DNA of 64,000 nt from Opisthorchis felineus (GCA_004794785.1 SJOL01008415.1:207164-271163); one strand, 5' to 3'; counted from the stretch's first letter, positions 48,165-59,496 are shown. Translations and numbers: made by a program. Notes: generated by a model from the sequence alone, not told the origin.

Positions 48165-48240
48165 GACTGGGGACGGAGTCGAACCGCCAACCTTCCTCCT
48201 ACCGGAGTGATGCTTCACTGACTATTGAGGCTACCCAGGG
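48165..48240 (-). repeat. tRNA-derived SINE head (minus)
   Basis: On the minus strand GGTAGCCTCAATAGTCAGTG (box A region) is followed by GGTTGGCGGTTCGACTCCGT (box B, a good GGTTCGACTCC match). A related but worn copy in the opposite orientation lies at 48510-48572. It differs from the SINE heads near 9.7-9.9 kb. Confidence 0.6.
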
Positions 48241-48509
48241 CGCTCGCTTTCTCTCAACATAATACACATGAACTTCACAGTTGGTTTGCCACAGCTCTGC
48301 CTTACTTAATAACAGCCGATATCTATCAGTGTCTTTAGTGAGCCTCTTGTGTGACCTCCACACTGGGCCTGACTTATAACTTCTCGTAATACCAAAAGAA
48401 CATGGGTGTAAAATGTCGCAAGAAGGCCCACAAACGATACTGACAGATGTCAGCTCACTTCATCGGCCAGAGGTGTGGCGGATAAACTGTGAAGCACAGG
48501 TTCATAAGT

Positions 48510-48572
48510 GTGATGAAGAGCGATCACCCATTCGGTGAGAGCCAGGTCGGGGTTTTGAATCCGTCCCCAGAG
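48510..48572 (+). repeat. tRNA-derived SINE head (plus)
   Basis: GATGAAGAGCGATCACCCAT, GGTGAGAGCCAGGTCGG and the B-box-like TTTTGAATCCGTCCCCAG match the minus-strand head at 48165-48240, so the two form an inverted pair about 270 bases apart. Confidence 0.5.
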
Positions 48573-48651
48573 GTATCTTGCTTTTCTGCTGACTGTGTTT
48601 GACTGCTCATTTCAAAGATCAGTGAAGGCAAGAATGCTGAGAACAGCTTAC

Positions 48652-48957
48652 CCTAGTATCCCGAATAAAGCATAGTCCGGCAACCAAGTTGCTTTCAACA
48701 AACTGAATGTTCTGGATGATTCTGTCGGGGAATCCAAACGCTTTTGAACGACCATTGGTGCCAACAACGTTTTGTTGACCATACAGCAAGATTTCCTTTT
48801 GAATGATGCAAAAGGTACCCGGTGTCCAACTAGTGGGCAAGTCAGATTGTCCAACAAATGTAAAAGGATCTGCCTGTCCCAGATTGGACTTATAATATGA
48901 CATCATTGTGAGGTTGATAACCTTCACTGATCCAAATGTCTCGCATTGACACCTTAC
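48652..48957 (-). CDS. Possible exon of an unrecognised gene
   Basis: On the minus strand an open block of exactly 102 codons is bordered by a pyrimidine/T-rich acceptor (TACGCAG before 48957) and a strong donor (AGG followed by GTAAGC, at 48652). It is phase 0 at both ends. It encodes VRCQCETFGSVK, ADPFTFVGQSDLPTSW and LVAGLCFIRDTR, with four cysteines, which may suggest an extracellular protein. I do not recognise the family. It lies about 200 bases from a CaMK1 exon on the other strand, so it would belong to a nested or overlapping antisense gene. No partner exon was identified. Confidence 0.35.
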
Positions 48958-49171
48958 CTGCGTACGTAAACATGCAAACAACCTTACGAAACGCTTAAAT
49001 GTTTCAACTTTTGGATTTTCCTATCACCTATTACAGCAGATCTCAAATGCCCAATATTGCCTCATTTCTACTGGCAAATTAGAGATAGATTAATTGCATT
49101 TTATGACTGATATACATTATTAAATCTGAAAGGCTGTCACTTCCGTCTTCATCCATTTTTGTCTGTTACAG

Positions 49172-49284
49172 ACTCTGTGGATACCCACCATTCTATGATG
49201 AAAATGATCACGAACTTTTCCGCCAGATACGCCAGGCAGAGTACGAATTTGACTCTCCATACTGGGACAACATTTCAGATTCCG
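49172..49284 (+). CDS. CaMK1 exon: subdomain X
   Basis: This 113-nt exon lies between acceptor TTACAG and donor GTCAGT. It completes a leucine codon from the previous exon and encodes 37 full residues, including LCGYPPFYDEND, LFRQIRQAEYEFDSPYW and ISDS. These match the CaMK1 C-lobe helix G region almost residue for residue. It ends with the first base of the alanine codon finished by the next exon. Unlike that of many CaMK relatives, the YPPFYDEND stretch is characteristic of the CaMK1 group. Confidence 0.95.
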
Positions 49285-49346
49285 GTCAGTTCTATTTGCT
49301 ACAAAGCTCATCGGAATCAGTGTGTCTCCGATTCACCAGCATGAGA

Positions 49347-49414
49347 TATCTTTAATATATAATATCTTCAGTACATATAATAACTTTAATGTATATTATC
49401 TTTAATATCTTTAG
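49347..49414. repeat. Imperfect ATATCTTTAAT tandem repeat
   Basis: Three to four diverged units of ATATCTTTAATAT/ATAACTTTAATGT type just downstream of the CaMK1 exon donor. Confidence 0.7.
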
Positions 49415-50515
49415 CCTTCTTGCCTGCATAGGAAAATTTCCTATCATACAGTTCATGATCTGGCTGGCAGAAGACCATGCAACTTTTCAGGTTGCTAATA
49501 TAATCAACCACTGCACGTTTGAATCCATACGCCAGACTTTACATGTTCTCATAATATCGGGTAAGATATCACCACCATCGCAAAAAGCTCATAAAATCGT
49601 TGCATCCCATCTGGACAGCCAGCATGCCAACATACTATTCTTTGACTCATGGTGTCTGTGGGTAGGAGTCCGATTTGAATACAATAATTTCTAACCTGCG
49701 ACTGCTACATTATCAGCCATCAATGTGGTTGCCGTTCACCAACACCAATCAGTGATATACCAAGTATTCAAGATGAAATTCAACTAACGTGTCGGCTTCA
49801 ACTGAACAGTTGGTTTTACTTACATATGGTCAAAACTTTTGAGTAGTAATAATATGTTCAAAATATTGACTAGAGTATACTTTCCAGAGCCGGCTGAGAT
49901 GATCAGACCTGAAAAATGGTCATTTGTTTATGTAAAGGTGTAGTGAGGCTGTGGTAAAGATGTGGTAATCTATGGCAGCATGGAGTTACCACAGCATTGT
50001 GATGCCTGGTTCAGGTTAGCGGACTGCCGTGCTGTTGTCCACCTAGCCTCGGCATCTTGTGGTCCTAAGCATAACACAGTGAGCAAACCTCCAATGGAAA
50101 ATTCGTTCTGAATAAAGGCAGTTTGGCGATCCGTGTTGTGATAGCAGTCGCCAACTCTGGAGTGATTGTCTAAATGGATCAACTGAAAAGTTATCGCCTT
50201 TGAAAGATGATTTATCCTTGGAGTATACCTCAAGCTGCGCTCGTGCAACACTACACACGCCTTTTAACTTGTAGTGAGGATTTTCCCACAGAACATTGCG
50301 AAAAACGGTGTTTGTCCCCGATATGCCTCGTCAACTTTCACTCTAGAGACATTGGTTTCAGCAAGATCAGTTTTGTGCGGAGTGGCCTTTTTGAGTGGGA
50401 CTTATTTCAAGGCGGCCACATCCAACGTAAATGGGTTCTCCACACATCTTAATTTGACAGTAAAACCACCGATGCCTTTTTTAAACAAATAAACTGAAGC
50501 ATACACAATTAGTAA

Positions 50516-50720
50516 AATACACCCATTTGCAAATCAAGTTGGTGTTACCGACAGACTCGAGTGAATCCCAGCTTAATCTCCCTTCTGAGTGTACTTTGCC
50601 TAAAGTTTGCTGTTCAAATAGGACATGAGAGCGACGGAAACTCGAGGTCTGCGCATACCTGCTGAGCCCCAATAATGGCGAAATTGGTCTTGGACTGTCG
50701 ACCTTATGAGTAATGTGCAC
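50516..50720 (+). repeat. R1 hammerhead repeat, internally deleted
   Basis: A plus-oriented copy with the 5' module (AATACACCCATTTGCAAATC), part of the GTTCAAATAGGACATGAG module, a decayed ribozyme and the ACCTTATGAGTAATGTG 3' end. The GTGCTGCAC module is missing. It lies in the 1.9-kb CaMK1 intron, sense to the gene. Confidence 0.75.
50653..50695 (+). ncRNA. Hammerhead ribozyme remnant (type I)
   Basis: The core reads CTGCTGA (A to C at the fourth base of CUGAUGA). Stem II is GCCC/TGGC, then GAAA. Stem III is ATTGGT, which can still pair through G-U wobbles. Stem I has lost several pairs, so it should be inactive. Confidence 0.65.
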
Positions 50721-51139
50721 CGACAAGAAGGTGCATCATAACCGGTTTGCTCTCTAGATTACTGAGGAGTATTCAGGAAAACCATCTGGAACTGCTCGAA
50801 TTATGGTGGTGACATATGCCTACTATGATGGTTTGTGAACCAACCCTAACAAAACGGAGGAAGATATCTGGTGATTCGTGTACAAATTAGGAGCTGATTT
50901 ACCTTCACCTTTTTATTCCGAATGGAATCGTTTGAAAGCTTGAAATTCAAAACCAATGCTTTCCAGCTGGACGGATAATGGTGTGCAACTCTATTCGAAT
51001 TTCCATTAGATACTCACTTGGTGCTGATCGACTGAGTATGTCATTATCTCACCTCTTGTGGGATCTCTTGGTGGCATTTGACGGACATCAATATTGGGGA
51101 GTGTAAAAACTTACAATTTTAACAGAGGTTCTTTACTGA

Positions 51140-51415
<276 letters not shown>

Positions 51416-51448
51416 NTACCTGCCGCGTTCAGGTTGCAACGAACGGTC

Positions 51449-51504
51449 ATGCCTCAATAGACATGCTCCCTACAAGTTGGGAAATAAACCTATTATTAAT
51501 ATTA
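51449..51504 (+). repeat. Retroelement-like 3' tail, copy 1
   Basis: TCATGCCTCAATAG, then TACAAGTTGGGAAATAAACC and ATTATTAAT, form an AATAAA signal followed by ATT units, as at the 3' end of many non-LTR retroelements. A second version lies at 51608-51660. Confidence 0.5.
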
Positions 51505-51607
51505 CATCGGATAATGCCCACTGCTTGTGACGCTGCCCCTTTTCCACGCAATCCTCTGTACTCACAATCCCCTCAGTCATGCTTTTATCCCGACTATAAC
51601 ATTATGA

Positions 51608-51730
51608 TCATGCCTGACGGTGTGCCACCCACCAGTTGGGAATAAACATTTTTATTATTATTATTTTATTATTATTGTTATCATTATATTATATATACAC
51701 TGTATTATTAATATTTATATCAATTATTAT
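51608..51730 (+). repeat. Retroelement-like 3' tail, copy 2, with (ATT)n
   Basis: TCATGCCTGACGG and ACCAGTTGGGAATAAACATT repeat the pattern of 51449-51504. Here it runs into a long (ATT)n/(AT)n microsatellite from about 51650. The element body upstream is not recognised. Confidence 0.6.
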
Positions 51731-54467
51731 CCTTTCCGGTAACCGGTAATCAAACGAATCGACAGTCGGAGTTCGTCGAGATGACCAAGCAAAACTGTTG
51801 GAACGATGATATTATTTTGCCTGTTTTATATCTTTGGCTTGGTAAGAAGACGGCTAATATTGCAAGTGTCCATGTGGTCTTCGTGTGGATAGGCCTAGCC
51901 TATTTTTACGGAGACAGTATGGGTATCGACGCTACGGCCTGAGTGTCTGGTTCCTAGCTCCTAAGTCCCCGGTTCGTTGATGTATTTTTTTCTGTGTGTT
52001 AGGATACGTCCTTTACTTATCCAGCTTGACTTGGGATTTCTTTACTTTCCACGCTGGAAATCCCAATTTATTAAAGAAATGAGTCTGATGATCTAGGAAA
52101 CACTATCTGGGAAAAACTGCACACAGGTCACCGCTATGGACAATGAGACGGGCCGCAACTTCGTACACAGATTCTAACCTGCAATTTGACTACTTCAATG
52201 AGGGCCTCAAGTGAATTTTTTACAGATGTAGCCCTCAGCTGGTTCAGTCAAAACAGTTGACAATGCAACTTCGACCGGTACCGCCAAATTATACCTGTTC
52301 TTTCAAAAAAGAAAACTGTACTCGTAAAATATTACCCATGTGCTTTCACCAGCATTTCTGCATTCGCGATGGGATGTTGACAGTGCAACGGTGGCTATAT
52401 CGCATTACGTAAGACGAACTCACATATGCGCACGCTAAAAAGAATTGAAAGGCTTTAGGAAGAAGTCTAGGCTAGGAGCAAATAACCAACAAAACGGCCA
52501 AAGAGTCATTTCCAGGGTGGACTGACCTCCTCACGTTAATCTTTTGGGTTCGTAAGAAAGAATTCAGCCATAGGACGAATAATACCTTGCAGGTAGTTGG
52601 GCGACCTGAGCTCAAGACATGAAGTTGAACTGTTAATGAATAATCTGTGTTCTGCTTCTGGCCATCTCAGTCACACTTTTGGTAACTGATTAATAAGGCA
52701 GCCAAGTTGGTTGACTGACTATAGCGATTCATTGGCTTGTGGAAATGTGCAGCGGTTCGCTGACAGCTGACATTCGGTAACCTCGGGCGTAGGTAAACTA
52801 GTATACAATGTGTGGGATAGATTGGTTCATTGGTATTTGTGTCCTTTCTGCAACCAACTGCTCTTTGAGATGCGCTGTCTGAAAGCCTTTATGGAGAAAC
52901 ATCCACAAAGTGGAGACCGGTTGTGTTCCTGGAAGCACACCACTCCCAATTTAGATATATAGGCTCGAAGATTTGGCTAAAATATGGTTCCTTCACGATA
53001 AGTAATATGTCATCCGTAAACTGCATAAAATTCAGTTGAAAAAATGCTGCCCCAAAGTTGGTTTTCTATCTTTTTGGAGAAGACCAACTGCTGATAGCTA
53101 AAGTGGATATTTTCTGTATATCGAAGCACCAAGTTAGTCGGCGGAAAACAGATGAAATTTTCGTTAAAAAAACTTAAAAGTCTAGTCCTTCGAAGAACCT
53201 GGGATCAGTATGTCATACTAATAATAGTTAAATGAATAAATACAGACCAACGACATTAAAAGGTAATTACACGCCAAAAAGTGAGACTCAACCAAATTCG
53301 CTGAGTCTAAACAAATATCAGTCTCAGTGTGACAAATCACGGATCTTCCCGTTACAAGATGAATACGAACAAATACTACACAGTGACGTAAACTTTCTCG
53401 TTTACTGATCCAGGTTTTTGGGGCAGTTCAAAATGTTGTCCAAGAAATAGCACGCGCTGCCGGCGCTTCTAGGTATCTCAGTGGCTCAAGTGGTACCTAG
53501 GTTATTTCACTAGCCCAGCTGTCGCGTGTAACGCCGAAAGGACGAAGCCAGGGCAAAGAATCGTTACACAGTTCAAAGCAGGCCTTTGTTACAACGCAGT
53601 CGCTTTGCTGGAATCAACGACAAAATGAGGTTACGCTGGATGAAGACACTGGATTAAAATATAGAATCCCAATTCACATAATACAGGATTCAAAGAAGCT
53701 GAGCTCCTCAGAGCTAACAACAGTAAAAAAACATTTCAGGGTGCGCATTTACTGTAACTACCTGTTTCATAGTCGAAGGGTCACAAATTCTGATTCCAAG
53801 TAATGGTCTGTTGCCTATGGGACGTATCATTGCGATACAATTATGTATACAAATGATTGGAATTGTTCTTGGTTATGATTTGCACTTATCGTTTCTGTAG
53901 TGTCTTAATCTAAGGCACGATAAACTTCAAAATAGATTAGTGGAGCGTTGCGATGGCATATCTAAATATTTGCAGCAGTTACTAGTTGTGAAATTTATAA
54001 AGAGTTACGTGCACAGTCCCATGTTCTAGACCATCCACTGTGCGTGGATTTCATGGTTTAGTCCCCATTCAAAGCTAAAACAATCAAGCAAGCGGCTGGA
54101 GACAGCAAATTTGAGTGACAGATTCACTGTTCTTAAATTTCATGCATTTTTCTTCAATAAAACTCTCCAGTCCTCTCCAACGTCATAGTCATTTTTTTAA
54201 GATTTACCATAATTTTGTATCACAGAAACCGAATTGGTTGGAATAAATGTTATTCAGACGCTACGCATAAATTATTCGGAGAAGTGAGTTTTCGTTTAAC
54301 CTGAAGGCATTATCCGGAAAATCGGTAATAACCCAATGGTGTAACTCTCAGGACTTTCACCGAAAAATACTGTGACGTGTTTTAAAATAATCAAGCTTGA
54401 GTAGCTAAGAGACTCCGTTTCAGAGTACTGAACTCGAGTAATGGATACCTAGTAGCGAATTATTGCA
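51731..54467. other. Intronic tract, nothing supportable
   Basis: Only short frames over about 2.7 kb of the third visible CaMK1 intron. Confidence 0.45.
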
Positions 54468-55020
54468 ACGGGGCCGGGTTGTGCAGTGAGCGCTCAGAGT
54501 TTCAAAAAGACACCATCGCAGCTAAAGCGCCGACACAATGTACTACCGAACTTCGCCGCTTGAGCAAAATGGCTGATTGGCACGTCAGCCCTGATCCAAA
54601 ACCAGGGCATAGAGCTGGTCTGCCTGAACGCGAAATGGCACTAGCGCCTCCTTTGGACTGGGGGTGGCTGCCGCCTGACACTGGTGATGGGTGGATTCAA
54701 ACACAGCATTACGCCCCCATCCGCCAACTGTACCGTATTGCGGACGCCAGGTCCATGTTAAAAAAGTCAGGCTGGCCAATAAACTGGGCACGGCACAGGA
54801 TCAGCAAGATGGCCCGCAGTCACGTGACCAGCCGGGCAAACAACGCTAGGCGGGGCATGGGGCCTAACTGATTTTCGGTTGTGGTTGCAGTGTCAAGTTA
54901 GCAACAACATGACGGGCTCAGCTTCACTCCGGTTGGCCGATTTCGAATCCCTTCTATCAAACAGAGAGGTGTAAAGGCTAAAGAGGGAGAACGCGAGTCA
55001 ACTGACTAAGGCCGGAAACC
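54468..55020 (+). other. GC-richer segment with a 130-codon open frame
   Basis: By eye this is clearly GC-richer than its surroundings. It holds an open plus-strand frame at 54479-54871, rich in Arg, Ala, Pro and Trp, with a stop-free shadow on the other strand. No family is recognised. It directly precedes the DDE_3 transposase remnant and may be 5' sequence of that element or another insertion. A B-box-like GGCCGATTTCGAATCCC lies near 54936. Confidence 0.35.
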
Positions 55021-55026
55021 CGTGAG

Positions 55027-55730
55027 ATGGCTCGACGCGGCCCTTACGACCGATATTCCGCTGAAATGCGACGGCTAACTCGTCGAGCGTTTTCAATGAT
55101 GTGAAAGAGTGAGATGGCATTGCGGTACTACTTGGCAGGAAGCGACAGACAGGCAATTCCTGGGTGAGAGTTTGGGAAACTGAAGCTGAGCTTCCGGGAC
55201 GGAAGAGGGTTCAGAGTCGTGCTACGAAAGACACAGAAGTAAGGGAAATGATAATTTAGATTGCAAGAGATTCAATGGAAACGTTGTCCACATTATGTTT
55301 GTCATCCACTACCGAATTTGACAAGGGCGTGTGTTCGACAGCGCTGGTCTGGTACCTCGATGGATGTTTGCTCACACTGAAGTAATGACATTTTATGTGT
55401 GAGATTATGAACTCGATGGACAATGAACGACTGAGAAAGAAGTATGTTTCTCCAATTATGCAGTTAGGGCCGAGGATAGACCAACTATTTGGGTTGACGA
55501 ATCAAACTTTATACCGTTTTGCTACAGAACAATAGGCCGAGGCACTAGAACGTATGCCGCTATGGCCAGTAATGTAGGAAAGAACTTGCACATTCTTGGT
55601 GCAGTATTGGCTACCGGCTTCATCGGATTTACTGTCAAGAGAGGGTGGCTCACGGGTCAATAATGCAATCACGAAATTTTTTAGAAGAATCAGGGACGCT
55701 TATTCCAGCCAGACAAGTGATGTTAAAGGT
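55027..55730 (+). pseudogene. Tc1/IS630-type (DDE_3) transposase remnant
   Basis: Starting at an ATG (MARRGPYDRYSAEMRR), the three plus frames together follow the layout of a DDE_3 transposase. A helix-turn-helix-like stretch (AVLLGRKRQTGNSWV) is followed by a linker ending ERLRKKYV. The catalytic-core signature IWVDESNFIPF comes next, then RTIGRGTRTYAAMASN and NLHILGAVLATGFIGF. These match the DE(S/T)xF, GR..R and GA..P/TG pattern of the family; the Asp of VDES is the first catalytic Asp. The remaining part is short and out of frame. Stops and frameshifts are frequent. No terminal inverted repeats were found. Confidence 0.65.
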
Positions 55731-57664
55731 TAAAAATCCCACGAGTTCGAAAACATCATCTCAGAAGACTTGCCTTGTCATAAGTTCCCTTTACCAAATA
55801 TTTCACCGTTATTCATCCTAACTCATTAACTTGTAGGCCAGCGACTTAGATTGCTAACGCTGTGGTATATTGCTGCATACTTAAGTTCACTGAGTTGGTA
55901 AACAAAAACTCCTTTTGCACTCGTACAAATGCTCACATGTTAGCCACATTAACTCGGCTGCATTTTGTTTGATGGTTCTAACGATTACACAAACGCGATC
56001 GAGATGAGCACAGAGTGGGGTAGGAACAAAGTGAAATTCCGGCGGAAAAAAGCAGTTGTATATCTCAGTCCCCCATTCCACTTCATAGGTGGAGTAAAGA
56101 TATGTGAGCTCTCAGTATTGATGGCAATGTTCTCGTTACTGACATGAAGGGCACGAAACCCCTATAACTACAATTAACCTACCTGGGAGGCGTTAGATCT
56201 TTACAAAACCATTCGCGATAGACTCAAACAATAGACAAGGTCTCCGGAGGACACCCTGGCCCATATCACTATTGACTTGAATACAACTTTCGAGGATGGG
56301 GGAAATTTGTCTGAACTGTTAAGCACACGGATCCTGGGTCAAGTTGCACACGGTCAGTAACATGCCCTCGTCTTTTCGTGACGATTTTAAATAAAAAAAT
56401 GCACCCGAGCTATGCCATATCCAATTAAAGCTAGAATAACCCAGAAACAAAACCCGCTAGGCTTTCCTTTCTTGTCAGTGGTACAAGTATGTGGATGCAC
56501 TATTGTGTTGAAATAGGGGATCGCAATGCTGGGGTTCGTATTGAGGGAAGAAGTTAGCTAGAGTAATCTTATGGGTACTAGATATTTCCATCTAACACTA
56601 TGCCACCTTTATACTATCCCCAGTGGATCACCGAGATAGAGCCCTTGATCCTCAGTGAAAACCGCATTCTTCCATACACTGGTCCAGGCGATATGCTACA
56701 TTGCCCATTACATTCCTTCGTTGATGACCCAATGTACCTCAGTCACATTCACGCTTTGTAGTTGTGGAAGAGAAAGCATCTGTTGTTTTAAATTCCCGAC
56801 TCATACATTTGGGCTCTATACCCTCACCAACTTGGACGGCTTGGATATTTGATTCGATGTGAATATAGCAGCCCTCTTCTATACCTTATAACACAGAAGA
56901 GCTGGCTAAGTGTCATGTACGGTTCCCTTGCAATTCTCCGTTCGTTCAGTCATATATCCACCAAATCCTCTTTCGAAGGCGATAGAATTCGTCATCTGAT
57001 TTGATACTGTCACACTTACGTAAGCAGCCTCTCTCACAACCGCGGGTGGCATATAAACTCTGTTGTATGGAGCCGGTTAGGACCAGTAATAGCGTTATTT
57101 GAACGTGTTAGTTCGTAAGTGTTTCAAATCCCGATCCCGGAGATTTGTGCTTGTTCTGATCTCAATGAGAATTGCACATACTCCGGTCTTATTTAAGTCG
57201 AATCTAATTTATCTGTTATCATTACTCATCAAATAAATTTGAGTATTCTCCTTTCAAATTTAAATTTACCTGAAAACGGAAGATTCTGGAAGCAAGTGAG
57301 TGGCTATATATGGGAATTTTACGTTATACTTGCAAGCGTCTCAATTAAAATCACCAGTCTAACTGAAGGCCCGTGCTGTAGCAAAACATATCGTGAAGTA
57401 CGTGTTGGTTGATATGTGTTAGATCATAGTGATGTGCTATACTTGGCCTCCACTTGTACCTAGACGTCAACTAATTCATCCAATTACCAATGACAGCGTA
57501 TCAGTTAGAGAGTTCCTCCAAATAAACACTGATTTTATTCTCTACCCGACAATATGCTCAATCCAGATTTGCAGTTATAAGTCGTGTTGTCGCAAAATAA
57601 CGAAAAGCAAATGTACTCATTGTTGATTAATTCCATTGCCATTCATATCACTGTCCGTTTACAG
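55731..57664. other. Intronic tract, nothing supportable
   Basis: Short frames only, ending with the TTTACAG acceptor of the last visible CaMK1 exon. GTTAGTTCGTAAG and TTTCAAATCCCGATCC near 57108-57138 may be a decayed tRNA-like SINE. Confidence 0.45.
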
Positions 57665-57946
57665 AAAGCCTACAATGCAACAGCCGTGGTTCACATCCTT
57701 CGACGACTCCAGCTTAACAAAGATAGAAATTCCGGAAGCCGACGGGGCCAGTCATCCTCCCCCGCCCACATCCACTTGCAAGCTGATATCTGGCGACCCG
57801 AAGGGTATCACCATAAAAAAATCAACTCCTTACCTCATCTTGATTTATTCAATTATACTCCAGATTCGAGTCACCAACGTATTGAGCAACAACGTAACTC
57901 CATCAAGGACACAAACACAAAACGTCAAAGAAACTTATCAAACTGA
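57665..57946 (+). CDS. CaMK1 last coding exon: calmodulin-binding and tail
   Basis: After a TTTACAG acceptor the frame continues in phase 0 with KAYNATAVVHILRRLQL, which aligns with the CaMK1 calmodulin-binding segment (relatives: KQAFNATAVVRHMRKLQL-like). It therefore regulates release of the kinase by Ca2+/calmodulin. The rest, up to a TGA at 57944-57946, is a Ser/Asn/Arg/His-rich tail of about 75 residues with no recognised motif. Either this is the terminal exon or a donor inside the tail leads to further exons. I saw no canonical AATAAA within the next 500 bases. Confidence 0.88.
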   Translation, partial: KAYNATAVVHILRRLQLNKDRNSGSRRGQSSSPAHIHLQADIWRPEGYHHKKINSLPHLDLFNYTPDSSHQRIEQQRNSIKDTNTKRQRNLSN

Positions 57947-59496
57947 CTTTTAAAGGGACCGAAGCTCTCACACGTGACGTTGCCGACCACATCCTTCCAG
58001 AGCCTGTTTACTCGCATTTTTAGACGAAGTAACTTGTGTTGCGTTTCAGAAGTAACTAAAGTTCAATGATGAATAAGCATTCCATCACCACAAAACGCCT
58101 TGGTTCACTTTCAAGGCAAGGGTTTTCTTTTCTCTTCACCATTGATATACATCTCTTGCAAGGATTTCTAGCCGGATGAAAGGAATGATTGTGGTACCGT
58201 GATGTCGTATTTCGGTGCTCGGAGGTCGAAAATGAAGTATCGCTTATATCCTAATGACCTTATGGACTGTGGGGCCTAGTAACACGGGATCCATCAGAGG
58301 CATCGCAAAGCGTTTCTGATTAGTTTTGGTCGTGTTCTTTTTATGCTATATTGTGGCTCACACTTCGACGGTTTCTTATTGGAACAAATCAAATTATTGT
58401 GAAAAAATTTCGAATACATCATGACATTATGAATGTAGTTACGGATTTTTATTTTAAAATGAGGGAATGTATAAACAAACTGAAAGTTCATAGTTATAAC
58501 AAGAAAAGGTGAACCATTACTAACAAAATGTAATACAGTGTACTTCCTATTCACACAGGGAACAAAAACTAGTGGCATTATCTGCAAAGCGTGATGTGAT
58601 GATGTTGAAAAGCGATGACTTAAAGAGAAGGGCGATGAAGTTCTTTCACCAGAGACTTGCGACAATGTGCAGGGTTGTTGAAGTATTTCAGAGGATCGCT
58701 GAAACATGAGGTTATTAAATGGTTCGTGCGATATAGTCCAAGGATGTGGCCGTGATGCAGTGCAAGCATACAAACTCACCTCAACAACACCCATTACAGT
58801 CTTTTGAAATCGTAAGACTGACGCTGGCCTCATCCCCACCACGCCACTCCCTGAATCTCCTCCTTATAAGCATGGTGAATGCTCTGTGAATGTTCTGCTT
58901 TGCTTGGCACTGCAAATCGACACACCCATTTACATCCTAGTCGTCAGCACATAAGTGCATAAGCGATTCATTATGATTTCCACTCAAATCACGTGTTTCC
59001 ACCGCTGAGTGTCACATCAAGTACAGAAACGAAAGTTAAATTTTTGCGGATTCAAAAAAACTGCCGATGATATCCGTTTATAACTGTTTTATTTGTGTGG
59101 CTGACTTTGTCTGGAATGCAATTAAAGGGTTCTAAAGGTAAATTTAGGATGCAAACCGCTACTAAGCATTTTGGGAGTGGTATTCGTGTATCGCATAACT
59201 TCGTCTATCTTGCAGGGTGAAACAAGCCTTGCGAACAACAACAACAATGCATTTGTGTAGACGAAACACCTGATTGTTGAGTGACAACAGCCATTTCAAA
59301 CAGAGGTAAGGAATTCTATCTTCAGTACTCCTGTCAACAAGTAAATATTCGCTCATTTGAATCGGGTACTTTGTTTTGCAATCAACATTTCAAATTATCC
59401 GGGCCTCTCAGTACCAACCTAATCATTGGGTTACATATCGAAATGAAGGTAAACGATGTACGAACGATTTGGCTGTCCAGCTGAAGTTCTATGGAT
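57947..59496. other. 3' flank of CaMK1; no recognised gene
   Basis: It holds the longest open frame of the window, 182 codons on the minus strand (58294-58842). That frame is Ser/His/Phe-rich, has no recognised domain and may be chance. The first part is probably 3' UTR of CaMK1. Confidence 0.35.

Noticed and set aside
48165..48240. True tRNA gene
   Set aside because: The A and B box regions are present, but I could not form a convincing acceptor stem and anticodon arm, and an inverted degenerate relative lies nearby, so it is better read as a SINE head.
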